A stretch of 64,000 nt of DNA from Hyphomicrobiales bacterium (lineage in GTDB: Bacteria > Pseudomonadota > Alphaproteobacteria > Rhizobiales > Rhizobiaceae), in NCBI GenBank assembly GCA_900471925.1, contig UCGV01000016.1:119476-183475 (forward strand), given 5' to 3'. The stretch's first letter is position 1, and the number at the start of each line of letters is the position of its first letter. This document shows positions 38,732 to 47,672 of the stretch, one piece after another. Under the pieces are notes generated by a model. It saw only the letters and a program-made list of their open reading frames with translations. It did not search any database and was not told the origin of the DNA. Made by a program: the position numbers and the translations under genes.

Positions 38732-39666
38732 AGCTTCACCCGCGGATCGACGGCGACGGTAACGATATCGGCGACGAAATTCACGAGTACGGTGGCACAG
38801 GCAAATGTCATCGCTACGCCTTGGACGACCATATAGTCGCGCGAAAAGATGGCGCGCACCAGCAACTGTCCCATTCCGGGCAGGGCAAATACGCTTTCGA
38901 CGACCACGGTGCCACCGATCAGCCAGCCGATATTGACGGCCAGGAGATTGATGGTCGGCACCAGCGAATTCGGCAGTACGTGCCGCCAGAAGACGATGCT
39001 TTCCGGCATGCCACGCGCACGCGCGGCCGTTGCCACATCGGATTTCAGGGATTCGATCATGGCGGAGCGCAGGCTGCGGGTCAGCACAGTGGAAAGCGAC
39101 AGGGCGACCGTCAGGCTCGGCAGGATGAGGTGGGAGAGCTTGTCGGCAAATGTCGTTCCGTAGCCGGAGACCGGCAGGACACCGAGTTCGACGCTGAAGA
39201 GGATGATCAGCATCAGGCCGAGCCAGAAGGGTGGAAAGCCGATGCCGAAGGTGGAAATGACGCGGACCGCATGATCGGGCGCCCTACCGGAATTGCGCGC
39301 GGCAATTGCCGCCATTGGCACGGCGATCAGGATCGACAGGATGACGCTTGTCAGCACCAGTGCGATCGTCGGCTCGATGCGGGTGGCGATCAGCGGCAGG
39401 ACGTCGATCTTGTAGAGGATCGACTTGCCCATTTCGCCATTTGCAAGGTTCTTGAGGAAATAGAAATACTGCAGCCACATCGGCTGATCGAGCCCGTATT
39501 GGGCGCGAATGTTGGCAAGTGCTGTCGGCGTGGCGCGCGTGCCGAGAATGTTGCGCGCGGGATCGCCGGGGATCAGCCGCACGAGAATGAAAGTAATCAC
39601 GCTGATGCCGAAGATCACGGGCAGAAACTGCACCGGTCGGGTCAGTATGAACTTATAGCGATGCAT
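38728..39666 (-). CDS. Peptide ABC transporter permease, DppB-like
   Basis: 312 residues. N-terminal KFILTRPVQFLPVIFGISVI, then VRLIPGDPARNILGTRATP and YGLDQPMWLQYFYFLKNLAN, typical of DppB/OppB. The EAA-type loop is TAARARGMPESIVFWRHVLP. It lies 51 bases after the pip1 stop and is read with it; no hairpin separates them, so peptidase and importer are probably one transcript. Confidence 0.93.
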   Translation of the reverse strand: MHRYKFILTRPVQFLPVIFGISVITFILVRLIPGDPARNILGTRATPTALANIRAQYGLDQPMWLQYFYFLKNLANGEMGKSILYKIDVLPLIATRIEPTIALVLTSVILSILIAVPMAAIAARNSGRAPDHAVRVISTFGIGFPPFWLGLMLIILFSVELGVLPVSGYGTTFADKLSHLILPSLTVALSLSTVLTRSLRSAMIESLKSDVATAARARGMPESIVFWRHVLPNSLVPTINLLAVNIGWLIGGTVVVESVFALPGMGQLLVRAIFSRDYMVVQGVAMTFACATVLVNFVADIVTVAVDPRVKL

Positions 39667-39717
39667 GGCGGCGCTCGCCCCCTTGTCTTCGTCGGGTTCC
39701 GATCACCTGATCCTGCA

Positions 39718-40608
39718 TCAGCTTGCCTTGTGCCGCGATAGAAAATCTAACAATGCGGGATAATAATCATGCGGATTTTCGTAGAAGGGCATGTGGCTGG
39801 CATTGGCGAAGACCTTGAGTTCGGCATTTGGCAGGGCAAGCTTCATGCGTAGCGCACAAGCCGGCGTCAGTTCGTCATGCTCGCCCGTAGTGATCAGCAC
39901 TGGCGTCGTCACGCCAGGCAGATCGGGAACGCGGTTCCAGTCTTTCAGATTGCCGATATAGAGGAATTCGTTCGGCCCCTGCATGGTCTCGTACGGACCC
40001 ATGTTCCAGTCGTCGAGCGAGCGGCGCACGGGGGCCGGCCATTCCGGCAGGCGGCAGACGTGGCGGTAATTCAAGATCGTGACGGCTGCCAGGTATTCCG
40101 GGTGATTGTAGGTACCTTGCGCCTCGTGCTTCTGCATCATCGCCACTGTCTCCGGGCCAAGCGCGGCACGCAGCCGCTCCAGTTCCGAAATCAGGTGCGG
40201 CATGTCGGCGACGGTATCTTCGAGGATCAGCGTCTGCAGGTTTTCCGGATAGGTCAGCGCATAGTCGATCGCCAGCCAGCCACCCCAGGAATGGCCGAGC
40301 ATATGCACCTTGCCGAGTCCGAGCGCCTTGCGCACGGTCTCCGTCTCGTCGACATAGCGACCAATCGTCCAGAGCGATGCGTCGGTTGGCCGGTCAGAAG
40401 CGCCTGTGCCGAGCTGGTCAAAGGCTACGACACGGTAGCCCTTGTCGATAAGGCAGGAATGGGCCTCGCGGAGATAATCACAGGGCAGGCCTGGGCCGCC
40501 GTTCAGGCAGAAAACCGTCTCGCTGCCGCTTCCGAAACTGTAGGCGACCACTTTGTAGCCGTCGACTTCGATTTCATGTCGCGCCTCAGGCTCGATTTCA
40601 CGCCACAT
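39718..40608 (-). CDS. Proline iminopeptidase-like alpha/beta hydrolase (S33), pip1
   Basis: 296 residues from the ATG at 40608, which has GGAG six bases upstream; a TTG at 40641 would add 11 residues. Features of peptidase family S33: oxyanion segment NGGPG (36-40), nucleophile elbow GHSWGG with Ser107, a cap region, Asp in GEHDELTP and His in ASHMPF. Such enzymes remove N-terminal proline or other residues from small peptides. It is divergent from a plant-associated LuxR solo and heads the importer operon, the arrangement known for pip genes regulated by OryR, XccR or PipR. Confidence 0.9.
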   Translation of the reverse strand: MWREIEPEARHEIEVDGYKVVAYSFGSGSETVFCLNGGPGLPCDYLREAHSCLIDKGYRVVAFDQLGTGASDRPTDASLWTIGRYVDETETVRKALGLGKVHMLGHSWGGWLAIDYALTYPENLQTLILEDTVADMPHLISELERLRAALGPETVAMMQKHEAQGTYNHPEYLAAVTILNYRHVCRLPEWPAPVRRSLDDWNMGPYETMQGPNEFLYIGNLKDWNRVPDLPGVTTPVLITTGEHDELTPACALRMKLALPNAELKVFANASHMPFYENPHDYYPALLDFLSRHKAS

Positions 40609-40688
40609 TGACCGCTCCGGCAGAAGATTTCGCTTGCTCAATAATTGGGCATGGCTAAATTTTTACCGTAAACCACAGTCTTTGCCAG

Positions 40689-40718
40689 CTATAAGAAGTG
40701 ATAGGGTGGGGAACCACC
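40689..40718. promoter_or_regulatory. pip1-luxR divergent promoter: candidate lux-type box and 5' hairpin
   Basis: CTAT-N8-ATAG at 40689-40704 fits the loose CT-N12-AG pattern of lux boxes. GGTGG (40705-40709)-GGAA-CCACC (40714-40718) forms a hairpin directly before the luxR ribosome binding site GGGAG (40719-40723). The first could bind the LuxR protein; the second could affect its translation. Both are weak by sequence alone. Confidence 0.35.
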
Positions 40719-40729
40719 GGGAGCCTGCC

Positions 40730-41512
40730 ATGCTTGACGAAATCGGAACAATCAGACGGCAATTCTCAGCCCATCAGACCCTGGAGGGACGCATCGACCA
40801 GGCTTTCGCGGCGATGAAGGAAATAGGTTTCGAGGCTCTGATCTACGACTATACGCCGGTGCCTTATGACCTCGATGGTGGGATCATGATCCCATCACTC
40901 CTGAAACTGCGCAATATCTCTGAAGACATGCGGGAATACTGGTTCGACCGTGGTTATTTCCGTATCGATCCGGTGCAGCAAGTCGCCTTGCGCACCTCGG
41001 CACCGTTTTTCTGGAACTACGACAGGGACGCCGACACGTTGATCAACCGCTTCATGAGCGACGATACGGCGCCGGTGACGCGCTTTCTGAACGAGCGTGA
41101 CATGTCGGCCGGTCTTACTGTGCCTGTCCATATGCCGCGTGGCGACTACGCGACCGTGACGGGCATCCGCTTCGGCGCCAACAGTGATTTCCAACAGCAT
41201 GCGCTACGATACATCGCTGATTTCAATCTGCTCGCCCATGTCTTCCATGAGGCCGCCTATTCGCTTTTTGACGCGGATGCATTGAGCGTCGGCAAGATCC
41301 GACTGACGGAGCGTGAACGGGAATGCCTGCGCCATTCCGCAGAGGGGCTGTCGGCCAAGGAGATATCGCGCATCATCAATCGCTCGGTGCCCACGGTCGT
41401 CATGCATCTCAATGCGGCGGCCAAGAAGCTCGGCGCGCGCAATCGCACGCAGGCTGTGGTGCGCGCGACGCATTATCGCCTGCTGGAAGAACGCTCATCC
41501 TATAACTTCTGA
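40730..41512 (+). CDS. LuxR-family solo regulator, plant-associated (PAB) subfamily
   Basis: 260 residues from the ATG at 40730. An autoinducer-binding domain (about 15-180) precedes a LuxR helix-turn-helix (about 190-250: LTERERECLRHSAEG then KEISRIINRSVPTV). Aligned to TraR with a constant offset of ten, the usual Trp57 and Tyr61 are replaced by Met67 and Trp71 (EDMREYWFDRGYFRIDP), while Asp80, Pro81 and Trp95 keep the equivalents of Asp70, Pro71 and Trp85. These two changes define the OryR/XccR/PsoR/PipR group, which answers plant compounds instead of AHLs. No luxI-type gene is in the window. Two pip genes flank it, the hallmark context. Confidence 0.93.
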   Translation: MLDEIGTIRRQFSAHQTLEGRIDQAFAAMKEIGFEALIYDYTPVPYDLDGGIMIPSLLKLRNISEDMREYWFDRGYFRIDPVQQVALRTSAPFFWNYDRDADTLINRFMSDDTAPVTRFLNERDMSAGLTVPVHMPRGDYATVTGIRFGANSDFQQHALRYIADFNLLAHVFHEAAYSLFDADALSVGKIRLTERERECLRHSAEGLSAKEISRIINRSVPTVVMHLNAAAKKLGARNRTQAVVRATHYRLLEERSSYNF

Positions 41513-41566
41513 TAGCTGCCTTCCGTGTTTTTGCCACGTTATGCTTTTTCATCATTGCCCCAAAGG

Positions 41567-42481
41567 ATGGAGATATCAGTGGCCGCAGTTTCGACGAAGG
41601 AAGCCTTTCTGCCGTTTCGCGAATACCAGATCTGGTATCGCATCACCGGTTCGCTCGATTCCGGAAAATTGCCGCTCGTCGTCGCTCATGGCGGTCCCGG
41701 CTGCACGCACGACTATGTCGATTCCTTCAAGGGCATCAGCGAACTCGATGACCGTGCCGTCATTCACTACGATCAGCTCGGCAACGGCAACTCGACACGC
41801 CTGCCGGAGAAGGGGCCGGATTTCTGGACGCCGGCTCTATTCCTCGAGGAGCTCGACGCGCTTCTGAAACATCTCGGCATCCAGGATCGCTACGCCTTCC
41901 TCGGCCAATCCTGGGGCGGCATGCTGGGTGCGGAACATGCCGTGCGCCAACCCAAGGGGCTGAAGGCGCTCGTCATCGCCAATTCGCCGGCGAACATGCA
42001 TACCTGGGTGGCGGAGGCAAACCGTCTGCGCGGGGAACTGCCGCAGGAGGTGCAGGATCGGCTGCTGAAACACGAGGAAGCCGGCACCATCACCGATCCC
42101 GACTATGTCGCCGCCTCGCTTGTTTTCTACGATCAGCATGTTTGCCGCGTGTCACCCTGGCCGCCGGAAGTGGCGCGCACCTTCGCCATCATGGAAGAGG
42201 ACAATACCGTTTATCGCAATATGAACGGCCCGACCGAATTCCACGTCATCGGCACGATGAAGGACTGGACGATCGAGGATCGCCTGCCGCTTATCGAGGC
42301 GCCGACGCTGCTGATCTCTGGCAAATATGACGAGGCGACGCCGCTCGTGGTCAAACCCTATGTCGACCGTGTAAAGGGCTGCGAGTGGGTGCTCTTCGAG
42401 CATTCCAGCCACATGCCGCATGTCGAGGAAAAAGAGCTCTGCCTCGACGTCGTCTCGGCCTTCCTCTCCAGGCACGATTGA
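41567..42481 (+). CDS. Proline iminopeptidase-like alpha/beta hydrolase (S33), pip2
   Basis: 304 residues from the ATG at 41567; a GTG at 41579 has a better-spaced GGAG and may be the true start. Motifs: HGGPG (41-45), GQSWGG with Ser115, Asp in SGKYDEATP and His in HSSHMPH. It is clearly related to pip1 but diverged, with longer loops around YDQLGNGNSTRLPEKGPDF. It follows the LuxR gene in the same direction with a 54-base gap, so it is probably the direct target or partner of the regulator. Confidence 0.9.
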   Translation: MEISVAAVSTKEAFLPFREYQIWYRITGSLDSGKLPLVVAHGGPGCTHDYVDSFKGISELDDRAVIHYDQLGNGNSTRLPEKGPDFWTPALFLEELDALLKHLGIQDRYAFLGQSWGGMLGAEHAVRQPKGLKALVIANSPANMHTWVAEANRLRGELPQEVQDRLLKHEEAGTITDPDYVAASLVFYDQHVCRVSPWPPEVARTFAIMEEDNTVYRNMNGPTEFHVIGTMKDWTIEDRLPLIEAPTLLISGKYDEATPLVVKPYVDRVKGCEWVLFEHSSHMPHVEEKELCLDVVSAFLSRHD

Positions 42482-42681
42482 GGTCGCCTCACCAATTCGC
42501 TTGTGCGGAGGGAGTGCCCGCAAGAACAGGTCGGGTCCGCCAGGAAAGGCTGCAGATGGTCTTATGCCCTTCACTGTCCAAGGATAATTAGCACGGGAAA
42601 CAGCCACATCAGCCGCGACGCGACCTGTCCGGCTGGTTAAGGTTGCGTGCGGCATCCTTCAGCAGAATAGAGGACATTGAT

Positions 42682-43239
42682 ATGACGACCACTTCCTGGC
42701 ATGCAGACCCGCTCGTATGGGGCACTGGACCGCGCGTTTTCGAGGCCTTTCTGGAGCCGACCTGCCCTTATTCCGTCAGGACGTTCAACAAGCTGGATGC
42801 ACTGCTGGAGCAGGCCGGCGCCAACAAGATCACTGTCAAGATCCGCCTGCAGTCGCAGCCCTGGCATCTCTATTCTGGCGTAATCGTCCGCTCCATTCTG
42901 GCGGCGTCGACGCTGGAGGGCGGCAAGGAGACCGCAAGGAAGATCATGGCAGCCGTTGCCGCTCATCGCGAGGAATTCGAGTTCGAGCGCCACGCCGGCG
43001 GTCCCAACATGGATGTCACGCCGAACCAGATCATCGAACGTCTCGAGCGCTACAGTGGCGTCGCGCTGAAAGAAGCCTTCGCCATTCCCGATCTCGACCG
43101 CGAAATCAAATGGCACTGCAAGCATGCCCGTCAGAACGGCATCCATGTCTCGCCGACTTTCATGATCGACGGGCTCGTCCGTCCTGACATGAGCAGCGGC
43201 GACGATGTCGAAGTCTGGGTCAAGCTGCTGATTGGCTAG
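42682..43239 (+). CDS. DsbA-like thioredoxin-fold protein with a single-cysteine CPYS site
   Basis: 185 residues from the ATG at 42682 (GAGG eight bases upstream), no signal peptide, so cytoplasmic. The fold is suggested by VFEAFLEPTCPYSVRTFNKL near the N-terminus and the cis-proline loop HVSPTFMIDG near residue 160. The active site is CPYS, with only the first cysteine, so it cannot form the usual intramolecular disulfide; a glutathione-dependent or purely binding role is possible. The 200 bases before it hold no feature I can support. It converges on the M32 peptidase gene. Confidence 0.75.
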   Translation: MTTTSWHADPLVWGTGPRVFEAFLEPTCPYSVRTFNKLDALLEQAGANKITVKIRLQSQPWHLYSGVIVRSILAASTLEGGKETARKIMAAVAAHREEFEFERHAGGPNMDVTPNQIIERLERYSGVALKEAFAIPDLDREIKWHCKHARQNGIHVSPTFMIDGLVRPDMSSGDDVEVWVKLLIG

Positions 43240-43288
43240 TCACTTCCGAGACAAGCTCACGAAACAGATCGGACAAAAAACTCACCGC

Positions 43289-44809
43289 TCAGGCGGTGAG
43301 GTCTTCGACCTTGCGCGTGAGATCGCTCACATAGGCGGTGACGGAGAGGTCTTCGCCGGTCGAATCCAGCAGCAGCTGGCTCGGACTTTTCGACCGGCCG
43401 AACTGATGGACATTGTCATTCAGCCAGGACTTCAGTGGCAGATAGTCGCCGTCTTCCAGTCCGCGCTCGATTGCAGTCTCCTTGCGGGCGGCGGCGAAAA
43501 ACTGAGAGGACATGATGTTGCCGACCGTGTAGGTGGGGAAGGATCCCACCATGCCCGACGACCAGTGGACATCCTGCAGCACGCCGAGCGTATCGTTGGG
43601 AACATCGAGGCCGAGATAGGACTTGATCTTCTCGCGCCAGATCTCCGGCAGATCGGCAACGCGGATTTCGCCGGCGATCAGCCCAGCCTCGACCTCCGAA
43701 CGCAACATGATGTGCAGATCGTAGGTCAGTTCGTCGGCCTCGACACGAATGAGGCCCGGGCGGGCCGCATTGACCGCCCGCCAGAAATCCTCCGGCGTGA
43801 CATCTGAGAGCTGGTCGGGGAATGTCTTCTGCAGATCGGCGAAGTTGAGTTCCCAGAAACGGCGGGAGCGGCCGACGCGGTTCTCCCAGAGGCGCGACTG
43901 GGACTCATGCGTCCCGAAACTGGTGCCGCCGACGGCATAAAGATTGACGAAATCCGTGGTGAAGGTCGAACGACTGAAGGCTTCCGATATGCCCTGTTCA
44001 TAGATGCCGTGACCCGCCTCATGCCAGACGGCGAAGAGGCCGCCGGGCAGCCAGGTTTCGCGGAACCGGCCGGTGATGCGCACGTCGGAACGCGTGAAGG
44101 AGATTTCGAAAGGATGGACCGTGTCGTCGAGGCGGCCGCGATTGAAATCATAGCCGAAGCGGGTGGAAATCAGGCTGGAAAATGCCCGCTGCCTATCGAC
44201 GGGAAAGGCTCGCTCAAGAATTTCTGAGCGTACATTGGCCTCCTTAGCGCGCGCGAGCAGGGGCAACAGTCCATCGCGCAGTTCGCCGTAGAGGCCGCGC
44301 AGTCGCGACCAGCTCATGCCCGGCTCGTAGGTTGCGACCAGCGCATCATAGGGATGCTCGTCGTAGCCGATGTCGGCGGCGATCTCGCGTTGTATTTCCA
44401 TCGTGCGTTCGAGCAGTGGCGCGAAACCGGCAAAATCGTTGGCGGCACGGGCCTTGCTCCAGGCTGCCTGGGCAACCGTTTTCAGTTCGGCCGCGTCGCT
44501 GACGAGAGAGGCGGAAATACGCGAGAGCGTTCCAATCGCGGTAGCTGCCTGCTCGACGGCGAGACGGCGTGGATCGGCGGCAGCCACGCCAGACAGTTCC
44601 GAGCGTGCGTCCTCGATGGCACGTTGCAATTTGTCGCTTGTGGCAAGATCGCGGGCGAGGCCGACGAGTGTCGATATCTGCTTGCCGCGCGCATCGACAC
44701 CACCTGGCGGCATCATGGTGCGCGCGTCCCAGGTGAGCAGGTTCACGGCGCAAAGGATATCGTTGATCCTGGCGATCTCGGCTTCGAAAACGGCAATGCT
44801 CATGGTCAT
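43289..44809 (-). CDS. Carboxypeptidase Taq, metallopeptidase family M32
   Basis: 506 residues, the usual length. The zinc motif HEAGH (about residues 264-268, in AVWHEAGHGIYEQG) and the family motifs VHPFEISFTRSDVRIT and GTHESQSRLWENRVGR are present. M32 enzymes are cytoplasmic and remove C-terminal residues from peptides with broad specificity. The gene begins nine bases after the OppF-like gene ends, so it is the last gene of the opp operon and would trim imported peptides. An ATG at 44803 is an alternative start. Confidence 0.93.
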   Translation of the reverse strand: MTMSIAVFEAEIARINDILCAVNLLTWDARTMMPPGGVDARGKQISTLVGLARDLATSDKLQRAIEDARSELSGVAAADPRRLAVEQAATAIGTLSRISASLVSDAAELKTVAQAAWSKARAANDFAGFAPLLERTMEIQREIAADIGYDEHPYDALVATYEPGMSWSRLRGLYGELRDGLLPLLARAKEANVRSEILERAFPVDRQRAFSSLISTRFGYDFNRGRLDDTVHPFEISFTRSDVRITGRFRETWLPGGLFAVWHEAGHGIYEQGISEAFSRSTFTTDFVNLYAVGGTSFGTHESQSRLWENRVGRSRRFWELNFADLQKTFPDQLSDVTPEDFWRAVNAARPGLIRVEADELTYDLHIMLRSEVEAGLIAGEIRVADLPEIWREKIKSYLGLDVPNDTLGVLQDVHWSSGMVGSFPTYTVGNIMSSQFFAAARKETAIERGLEDGDYLPLKSWLNDNVHQFGRSKSPSQLLLDSTGEDLSVTAYVSDLTRKVEDLTA

Positions 44810-44818
44810 CTCATCCTG

Positions 44819-45823
44819 TCAGGGCGTGGGTGCCCCAAAATCTTCAAGGTGGCAGGCGGCAAGCTGGCCGTGGCCGCGCGGCGTCAGAAGTGGCCGCTCG
44901 ATCCTGCAGCGGTCGAAGGCATGCGGACAGCGGCTGGCGAAGGCGCATCCCGGCGGCACTTCGAGCGGGCTCGGCAATTCGCCGCGAGCAGCAACCGTGC
45001 GGCTGCGGCGCGACGGATCGAGTTCCGGCGCGGCATCGAGCAGAGCCTTGGAATAGGGATGGCGAGGGGCGGTGAAGAGGCCTTCCGACGTGTTCACTTC
45101 CACCACCTGGCCGAGATACATCACGGCCACGCGATGCGAGATGTGGCGCACCAGCCGCAGATCATGAGCGACGAAGATGACGGTGAGGTGCAACTGCTCC
45201 TGCAATTGCAGAAGCAGATTGACCACCTGTGCCTGTACCGAGACGTCGAGCGCCGAAACCAGTTCGTCGGCGACGATGACATCGGGCTCGACGGCAAGCG
45301 CTCTCGCAATGCCGATGCGCTGGCGCTGGCCGCCGGAGAACTCGTGCGGGTAGCGTGCGGCTGCGTCCTGCGGCAGACGTACGAGTTCGAGGAGTTCGGC
45401 AATCCGATGGTCGATCTCCCCCGCAGGCCGCATCTTGTGAACCGAAAGCGCTTCGCCGAGGATCTGAGATACGGTCATGCGTGGGTTGAGCGAGCCGTAG
45501 GGGTCCTGGAAGATCATCTGGACGCGCCGGTTGAACGCGCGTCGTTCTCCGCCGCGGAACGTCCCGATATCCTTGCCCTCGAAGCGGATTGCTCCGCCAT
45601 CCGGCTCATGCAGGCGCACCAGACAGCGCGCCAGCGTTGATTTTCCGCAGCCGGATTCGCCGACGATGCCGAGCGTTTCGCCGCGATGGATCTGCAGCGA
45701 CACGTCGCGTAGTGCATGAACGGCGAGTGGTGGTTTCCCCTGAAGCCGGCGCGTCAGCGAATAGGGGCCGGCAAAACGTTTCGAGATGCCGTCGATCGAA
45801 AGAATGGGAAGGTTCGCGTTCAA
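44819..45823 (-). CDS. Peptide ABC transporter ATP-binding protein, OppF/DppF-like
   Basis: 334 residues. Walker A VGESGCGKSTLARC, signature FSGGQRQRIGIARA, Walker B VIVADELVSALDV, H-loop VAHDL and the C-terminal oligopeptide-family extension with the cysteine-rich PPGCAFASRCPHAFDRC that binds an iron-sulfur cluster in relatives. It overlaps OppD by four bases. Unlike loci A and B, the two ATPases of this importer are separate proteins. Confidence 0.94.
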   Translation of the reverse strand: MNANLPILSIDGISKRFAGPYSLTRRLQGKPPLAVHALRDVSLQIHRGETLGIVGESGCGKSTLARCLVRLHEPDGGAIRFEGKDIGTFRGGERRAFNRRVQMIFQDPYGSLNPRMTVSQILGEALSVHKMRPAGEIDHRIAELLELVRLPQDAAARYPHEFSGGQRQRIGIARALAVEPDVIVADELVSALDVSVQAQVVNLLLQLQEQLHLTVIFVAHDLRLVRHISHRVAVMYLGQVVEVNTSEGLFTAPRHPYSKALLDAAPELDPSRRSRTVAARGELPSPLEVPPGCAFASRCPHAFDRCRIERPLLTPRGHGQLAACHLEDFGAPTP

Positions 45824-46827
45824 ATGATTGCCTCCGCCTCGGCCACGAGGTCATGGTGGAAACAGGCAACCATCCGGCCATCGGAAGTGATGGCTTCCAG
45901 CGATGGCCGTTCTCTAAGACAGTGTTCGGTCGCAAACTTGCAGCGCGGATGGAAGGCGCATCCTTCCGGCAGGTTGGTGAGGCTCGGCGGCGTCCCATCG
46001 ATCGATTGCAGCACGGTACGGGAAGTGCCGGAACGCGGCACGGAGCCGAGCAGGCCGCGCGTATAGGGATGGTGCGGCTTGCTGAAGACATCCGCGACCG
46101 TCCCGGTCTCGACGATGCGGCCGGCGTACATGACTGCCATGCGGTCGCAGGTGGCGGCGACCACGCCGAGGTCGTGCGTGACGAGCACGACGCTCATCGA
46201 CAGCCGGTCGCGCAGGTCGAGCAGCAGTTTCAGGATCTGGTCCTGGATCGTGACGTCGAGCGCCGTGGTCGGCTCGTCGGCCAGAAGGAGTTTTGGAGAG
46301 CAGGCAAGCGCGATGGCGATCATGGCACGCTGGCGCATACCTCCGGAAAACTGATGCGGATATTCCTGCAGCCGCCGTTCGGCGGCCGGAATGCCGACGA
46401 TGTTCATCAGTTCCAATGCGCGTGCCTTGCGTTCCCTGGCATTCAGCGTCGTATGGGCGACGAGGTTCTCCTCGATCTGCATACCGACCGGCAGCACCGG
46501 GTTCAGTGCCGTCATCGGCTCCTGGAAGATCATCGCGATCTCGCCACCGCGAACCTTGCGAAGTTCTTCGGCCGGCATGGCGACGAGATCGCGGCCGCGC
46601 CATTCGACACGGCCGCTCACGTGTCCTGGTTCGCGGATGAGCCTCATGATCGAACGCAGCGTCACGCTCTTGCCCGAGCCGGATTCGCCGACGAGGCCGA
46701 CGACTTCGCCCGGTGCCACATCGAAATCGACATCGGCCGCGGCAATCGCCTGTCCGCGAGGCGTATCGAAGGTCGTCGTCAGGCCGCGCACGATCAGCCC
46801 GCCATTTTCGTCCGGCATGCCCATCAT
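45820..46827 (-). CDS. Peptide ABC transporter ATP-binding protein, OppD/DppD-like
   Basis: 335 residues. Walker A VGESGSGKSVTLRS, signature FSGGMRQRAMIAIA, Walker B LLADEPTTALDV, H-loop VTHDLGV, and the C-terminal cysteine motif in PEGCAFHPRCKFATEHC. Overlaps of four bases with both neighbours mark one transcript. It works as a heterodimer with the OppF-like protein. Confidence 0.94.
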   Translation of the reverse strand: MMGMPDENGGLIVRGLTTTFDTPRGQAIAAADVDFDVAPGEVVGLVGESGSGKSVTLRSIMRLIREPGHVSGRVEWRGRDLVAMPAEELRKVRGGEIAMIFQEPMTALNPVLPVGMQIEENLVAHTTLNARERKARALELMNIVGIPAAERRLQEYPHQFSGGMRQRAMIAIALACSPKLLLADEPTTALDVTIQDQILKLLLDLRDRLSMSVVLVTHDLGVVAATCDRMAVMYAGRIVETGTVADVFSKPHHPYTRGLLGSVPRSGTSRTVLQSIDGTPPSLTNLPEGCAFHPRCKFATEHCLRERPSLEAITSDGRMVACFHHDLVAEAEAII

Positions 46828-47672
46828 CGTTTGACCCTCAACAGTTCGGCGACACCGTCACCCGCCAGGCTGAAACCGAGGCCGGTCAACACGATTGCGA
46901 CACCTGGAAAGACCGAGATCCACCAGGCGGTGTTCATGAAATTCTTGCCGTCGGCGATCTGCACGCCCCATTCGGCGGCAGGCGGCTGGGCGCCGAGACC
47001 GAGATAGCCGAGGCTGGAGCCGAGCAGGATGGCAAGCGCCATATCGGTCATCCAGTAGACGATCGCGGGCGTGATCGCATTCGGTAGCAGGTGGCGGAAG
47101 ATGATGCGCAGCGGCGCATATCCCATCACCCTGCCGGCGTCAGCATAGTCGAGCCGCTTCTGCACCTTGATTTCCGCTGCGATGAGGCGCGCGTAGAAGA
47201 CCCAGCCGACCACGCCGACAGCGACATACATATTGCCAAGACCGGGGCCGAGAACCGAGACGATGGCGATCACCAGCACCAGAAAGGGGAAGGTGATCGT
47301 CGCATCGACGATGCGGCCGAAAATCGACTCCCAGATGCCGCCGGCATAGCCGACAAAGGCACCGACGATCGTGCCGATGATGAAGGGGCCGATCGTTGCA
47401 AAGATCGCGATTTGCATATCGATCGTATAGGCGTGGATGACGCGCGAGAGCACATCACGGCCGAAACTGTCGGTACCGAACGGATGCGCCCAGCTCGGGC
47501 GCGCGAGAAGCGCGTTGTAGTCGAAGGCTGTCGGGTCATAGGGGGCCAGGAGCGACGGCCAGATCGCAACGACAAGGCTAAGGCCGAGGATGATGCCGCC
47601 CCAAATCAGCGAGCGTGGCGGTCTGCGCCAGCTCACAACGGAGCGGGCAGTCTTGGTGCGGAGGACGGTCAT
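46824..47672 (-). CDS. Peptide ABC transporter permease, OppC/DppC-like
   Basis: 282 residues. The hallmark HPFGTDSFGRDVLSRVIHAY follows the first helix, and the EAA loop is ADAGRVMGYAPLRIIFRHLL. Six hydrophobic helices are seen. Four-base overlaps with the OppB-like and OppD-like genes couple their translation. Confidence 0.93.
   Translation of the reverse strand: MTVLRTKTARSVVSWRRPPRSLIWGGIILGLSLVVAIWPSLLAPYDPTAFDYNALLARPSWAHPFGTDSFGRDVLSRVIHAYTIDMQIAIFATIGPFIIGTIVGAFVGYAGGIWESIFGRIVDATITFPFLVLVIAIVSVLGPGLGNMYVAVGVVGWVFYARLIAAEIKVQKRLDYADAGRVMGYAPLRIIFRHLLPNAITPAIVYWMTDMALAILLGSSLGYLGLGAQPPAAEWGVQIADGKNFMNTAWWISVFPGVAIVLTGLGFSLAGDGVAELLRVKR

Noticed and set aside
41524..41538. CGTG-N7-CACG dyad upstream of pip2 as a lux box
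   Set aside because: Arms are only four bases and the CT-N12-AG pattern is not met; likely chance.
44354..45640. 428-codon frame spanning the opposite strand of the M32 and OppF genes
   Set aside because: It crosses two real genes and their gap, and shows no motif.
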